64,000 nt of DNA from Anoplopoma fimbria. Lineage: Eukaryota; Chordata; Actinopteri; Perciformes; Anoplopomatidae. Position numbers and translations under genes: made by a program. The stretch is from NCBI RefSeq assembly GCF_027596085.1, contig NC_072453.1, forward strand, positions 8,117,448 through 8,181,447, written 5' to 3'. The notes under the pieces are model-generated. The model was not told where the DNA came from. It saw only the letters and a program-made list of their open reading frames with translations, and ran no database searches. Below are positions 39,201 through 45,200 of the stretch, piece by piece (positions within the stretch are counted from its first letter, which is position 1; each line of letters opens with the position of its first letter).

Positions 39201-42200
39201 GCATTGGAAATTTAATTTGTGCCATTTTGTACAACTTCCTGTTATTACAAAATGTATGATACATATGTATATATTTCTATCATACTTATCATGCATGGTG
39301 AAATCTGGTGAAATGACCTCATCTTTATAAAATCCTGGCCCGGCCTTTTAGCATTCCCAGTTCCCTTCCTGCTTCTTCCAAGTTCCTAACTCGACAAACT
39401 ATAGACCCCGTAGATCCCAGAACCTGTTCTACTCTACTGTTGGAAAAGATGCTGCTGCTTTTCACTCCTCTTGCCTTTTCTTGCTTATCGACCTGCGAGA
39501 TAAGCAATCCCATGACTCTGCAGTATCTTTGCTTCTGTGGCTTCTAAAACATTAACTCTTCATCGATCACAAGTTCACTTCACTGTCTTTGCATCGATCT
39601 GTTTTAAATGCTGTTTGTCTTTTCATCACAGTCTTGTCTAACAGTTCTGTGTGTTTTGTTTTTCTTTTGTCTCGTGTGAACTGTGATAATTGTAATAGCT
39701 CCAAAGCTTCTTAGGTCTCCTACGTTTCCTCCTTGTCCTCAAACGCCCCAGCCTCCTCTCTATACTCCTCCTCCCTCTTCTACCTTCGTCTCCTCTTCGT
39801 CTCCTCCCTTTCATCCAGCCATATCACCTCTTTCCCTCTCCCCTCCCCTCCTGCTCTCCCTTCTCCCTCCTCTGTCTTTCATTTCCCGTCTCCCCCTTCA
39901 ACACCTCCCGTTTACACCCTGCCTGTCACTCCTGTTCTCCCCTCCTCCTCCCAAAGCCCTTTTAGCCACTCCTTGTTCTTCTCTCCTCCTCCGTTTGTTC
40001 CTCATTACTTTCCTCCTTCTGTCCTCTCTCTTCCTTCGTCTCCTCCATCTCCCTCCATTTCTCCTCTCGCTCTTAACCCTTCTCCACCTCTTCCCTCTCC
40101 TCCCCCTTCTCGCACCTCCCTCTCCACCTCTGCTCCTTCCTCTCCCACCTTCCCATCTCCTCCTCCTCCCCTGCCACCTTCTCCAGTTTACATCCCCCTT
40201 TCTCCCCCGTTCCCCTCTCCTCCCCCTCTCCCTCTTTAACATTTCCCTCCTCTCCTCCTCCACTTCCTCCTACACATCTCCCCCTTTCCTTCCATCCATC
40301 CTCTCCCTTTCCTTCTCCCCCACCTCATTGTTTCCCTTCTCCTCCCCCAAATCATCACTCTCCTACTCCCCCTTTATTTCCCATCTCCCCTCCTTCCTCC
40401 CCCCTCCCTCCCGGTGTCCCTTCGTACTTCAGGCGAGATCATTCTGTTCCTGAAGTCTACATTTAGACGCCTGTATGTTGCTCTTCTCTTCTCTGCCTCT
40501 TGTTGAAATCAACACAACTAACCTACCCGAATTCTCCTCAAGCCTTTGCTCATAATCTAACATTAACCTATTCAATAATTATTAAGACAATGAGCTGAAG
40601 TCAAGCTCATTTTAAACTGCAGTAATGAAGAACGTCCTCCCTAATTTGACTCCTGTCGCATTTAAGTTGTCTGAGGCTGAGTCTGAAGTGCTTTTACAAA
40701 AGGCTTGATTGCTGGTTTGAAACTATAAACATTTCCTGAGGAACTTTGTGATTTATACAAATACAGTACCTGTGAAGTTTCTATCTTTTATATTCTGTCT
40801 TTGGTACTTTGGTTTCTCTGTTTCCATCTTGTGATCTGATCATGTGTCTACTCTGTATCGCAGGTCCAGCAGTCACACAGGAGTCCCCACGTTTTTGTTG
40901 AAGAAGGACAATCCTTAAAGCAGCATTACATCTTTTTTTGTTGGCAGCAGAACAAGTTCGAAACACAACAAATGCTGAAATGGCAGATATGTTATCAAAA
41001 AGTTGCTTATTTACACATCCATGAAATACCAAGCAACATTAGCATTCTTCTGGAGGCTTGTTTCTGGTCACTTGGCTTGTGTAAGGCCAAAATTCACTCT
41101 CTTTTTGCTCAGTATTTGGTCTCAACCATCTCCTGATGGAAATATCTGTCTTTTTAGCTGATAAATGCTCCATAATGTTGATCAGATAGTTGCTGACTGT
41201 GACTGTCTGGCCACAGAGAATAATCAACCTCCACTTCAGCTCCCCTCAGAGCTTTTTAGCTGTTTTGAGCTCTTTGTTTTAGTTTTTGGGCCCGCAGACT
41301 CAAATCTTGACATGAAGCAACTGTTTTTATTGAAAAGCGCTGTTAAACCCACTGCACTCTACATAAGTTTAGACAGCAGACAGATAAAGTTAGTAACTAG
41401 CATATAACGAGCTAAACATCATGGCTAAAGTACCAACTATTTTCTCAGGAGTTGGTGGAGACCAAAACCGAGCTAAAAAGTGAATTCTAAATGAACACTA
41501 CAAATGATTGGCAGATCACTAGTTGATGGAGACCAAAAACACTGTTAAAGAACAGTGAATATTGGACTTACAATCATCAGTTGCACACAAATACGACTGC
41601 AAATGAATGATAGTTTCTCTGCTTCTGCTTGATGTGTAAGTTTACCGTAACAGCTTTATAGGGTGATAATATATCAATGTTGTGTTTACAGCTTGTTCTG
41701 CTGCCGCCAAGTGGCTAAAAAAACAATCACAGACTTAAAGTGTCTTGGGGTTACACCTGTCTGGCTTTTGAACAAATGCTAGATGTTAAAAGTGTTTCTC
41801 ATTTCATCACCTCCACCACTCAACCCACCCTTCCCCTCCCTCCCTCCTTTCCTTCCCTTGTTTTTGTCTCTCCCTCCCTCTTCGATCCCCTCACCCTCTA
41901 ATCCTTTACTCCTGCCATCCACCCAGGATACGACAATATAGATCTGGAGCTGCAAACCCCCACAGAACTGAACTACCAGCCCCCCACCCCGCTTCGCTCA
42001 GACGACTTCTTTAGCGAGGGCGATGCTAGCGCAGACTCCCCTAGCAAGATCCCGCTTACTAGACCTAGCGACCTCTCTCTCACTCAGACCACCAGTACGT
42101 CCAGCAGCGACCCCCCCACTGTCGCTGCAGGCCCCACTTCCAATGCCCTGCAGCCCCCTATCGTTGGGGCTGAAGATACAGCATTGACAGCCGGAGAAAG

Positions 42201-45200
42201 AGCGATGTCTAAAGAGGAAAAGACGGGGCTGGTTTATTATGAGAGGCCAGATAATGACAGGAGGTCAGTAGAGCAATCAGGGAAGGGAACAGACGAGCAT
42301 GCTGAGGCCTTAGAGAAAGAACTGAAGGCAGGGAAAAGCGTTGTTTTGGAGCGTCAGGGAGAAGATGCTGCCTCAGATACCAATCATGGAAACGGAAGAC
42401 AGGAAGAAGAAGAAGAGGAGGAAGAGGAGATGACTCCGGAGAGGCTGCAGAGTCTGCTGGATGACATAAAGCAGGAGGGAGGCTGGGAGGACGAGGAGAT
42501 GACAGAGGAGAGGATGAATGCGATCCTCGATCAACTACATCAAACAGAAAAAGACGTGTGTTCAGTTCCAGGCTGGAGATGTGAGACGTCCGGCACGACC
42601 GCAGAGTCGGCAGCCACTTGCCTCAGCCCCGGCACCGAGGAGGGAAGGTGGGATTTGTCTTTAGTCTGTTTGCGTATTTACACACTTTGTTGTTCCCAAT
42701 CTGGTCGTTTCTTTAATCTCTATATTTGACTCCCCTGCAGCCCCGACAGTCTGGCTGATTCGTTGGAGCAGCCCCCGACTCGGACCGACAGACGGAACGG
42801 AGGTCACATTGACGCCGCACCTGAAGAAAAGGAGAAGGAGGCCAAGAGGAAGGGATCTCAGGAGGACAGCAGCACAGCGGGACCAAGCAAAGGGCGGCAG
42901 GAGGGAGGTGAAAGGTCCCAGCACAAAGTCCAGGTGAGAGTCGCTCCTTCAGGCAGGGTGTGTCAGCTGACAATTTTTTATTATTTACTTGTTTATGTTT
43001 TGTTGAAATGTATGCACAAACACATTATGTCTGTGACCTTTGTTATAATTGAAGGCCCGTTTTATACAGTTGTTTAGTTGTAGTGGGTTAAAAATGAAGA
43101 ATGTACAACGACATATTTATTTTTAACTGCAAAGTTGGTCCAAACTTTAATTACAACTTTCCACAAAGTCATAAATTGAAGACTCATACACACACTTGCT
43201 CATTATTGTAACAATGTTACATGGCTACCTTCGTCAGGAGAGTGTTAGAGCTGACGAGTCCGGCTCCGATGAGGAGACCACTGTCACCACCAGGGTGTAC
43301 CGCAGACGGGTAATACTCAAGGTGTGTAAGGCCTGGTGTGTGGTCAGCTCGAGGAAGAGTGAAACTGCATAAAGCTTTTGAGACTCTGTGTGTGTGAAGA
43401 AGTCTGAGTCACAGAGATAGATAAAAAAGATTTTAAAGTTAGGCTGTGCTGGTGTGTGTTTGGCAGCCTTTGTGTTTTGTACAGTGAAAGTATGTTTCTG
43501 TACAAGTTTGTTAACATGGGAGTGTGTTTGTGTGCAGCTATAATGTTTATAAGAAAGAGAATGTATCATAGAGAGGGTTTCCATCCACCTGTTCTTGTGC
43601 ATATTTGCAATTTGCACATAAAAAATCTGAGAGATAAGTCCGAGCACTAAAATGTAAGAAGTCGAGATATCACAAAAAAGCTAATAGGCTTGGCTGAGGT
43701 GGAAGAGTTTGTCTGTTGATAAAAATACAAAAAGTGCAATGAAACCAGACTATTCAGACCTGAACAAATAATGACTTACATGAAGCTTCTCTTTACTGGA
43801 GAGATGATCAGACAATGTCTGAAAAATTATAATAAAATGTCTGAAACATTATATGAAAATATTTGAAAATTAGATGAAAAATATCTGTACAATATCCAAA
43901 ATATTTTCCCCAAAAGGTATATTTATTAATTTTATTAGGATAATGATTTGTGAAATATATATTAGTGATGTCCAAAACATTTTCCAAATTCTTTTAGTAA
44001 AATATCTGGTATTTTTTGGTAATACAAAATATAAACTGTTTGTCTCGAATCCCACAATAATTCACATTTTCTTTGGATGGAAATTTGACTATAGCTGCAT
44101 AGAGGAGTTTGTGTGTGTGTGTGTGTACGTGTGTGTGAGGGATAGTGAGTGTGTGTGTATGTTTAGCCTGGCTATAGCATGAAGTGCTACTCACTGCTTG
44201 TTGGTGTGAACCAGGACACCACCAGATGTGCTGTTTGGTGTTTGGTTTGGCTACCTGGTTGGTGGACTGCTGGTTGTGCTGTGTGTTTGGTTCAAATATA
44301 GAGAATAGTATTGTTTTTAATCATAATTCTGAGGCTGGATTTACACAGAAAATCTGTAAAGGAATCTTAAAACTCCCTTCTTATGTGTCCATATGTCTAA
44401 TGAAAAGACTGTGAACCCCTTAGATATATGCTCACCCTCAATTCAAACGGGATAAGAGCATCAATTTGAATTGTAATGTACAAAACAAATAACATATTAC
44501 CTTTGAGCTGCAACTTACTATTGTTTTCATTATCACTTAATCTGATCATAATGATAATAATCTTGATGAATCATTCTTTAAAATGTCAGGAAATGATTTC
44601 TCAGACCCCAGGGTGATATGTCTTGTTTTGTCTGATAAACAGTCCGACACCCAAAGATATTTAGTTATTAATTGCAGAAGAAAAAATGAATTATTCACAT
44701 TTAAGAAGCTGTAAACATAGACTTTCTAAAAGAATAATTAAAACCGCTGATGCGTCAATGTTGCAGCTCTAGAATACAGATGATCTGTCTCTGTGTAAAT
44801 GGAGCCTCAGTTACGCTGGCAGTGTGATTTGCTTGTGTGGTCGTTAGTATCGAGCGAGAAATTGATTCTTGTTAGAAATTGAAGGAAAAAGTTATTGTCG
44901 TACAAAGTTTGCAGCTGAAAGTTTGAAGCTTTTTTGTGTTTTTTTGTATTCTGGACACATCTGCTTGGAGCTATTGGCCTTTTGCAGGGTTTCTACATCA
45001 CATTATATTCTTAATTAAAATTATTTTACATGCTTTTAAAACAATAAAACATAGCTTTTGTAATTTGTAGTGCAGGTGTGCGTATTAAAGTTTGTGTTAC
45101 AGAGAAATATTAATAAGTTGAGAACGCCTGTGTGATACACTAGCATCAGTTGGGTTTCCAATTTTTTCCAAAATCAGTTAGAAGATAAAAACTGAAATAA

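Larger units (their letters stand above)
36369..41926 (+). other. ank3 intron, 5.6 kb
   Basis: The largest intron in the window. It contains a copy of the TACTCAAGTA repeat family (about 37382-37792), a pyrimidine-only-like tract (about 39700-40440) and a dispersed repeat (about 41090-41740). No certain exon was found. Confidence 0.75.

Noticed and set aside
39683..40453. 256- and 168-codon proline/serine/leucine frames
   Set aside because: Open only because the DNA lacks A and G on this strand; no convincing donor or start context, and two frames are open at once.
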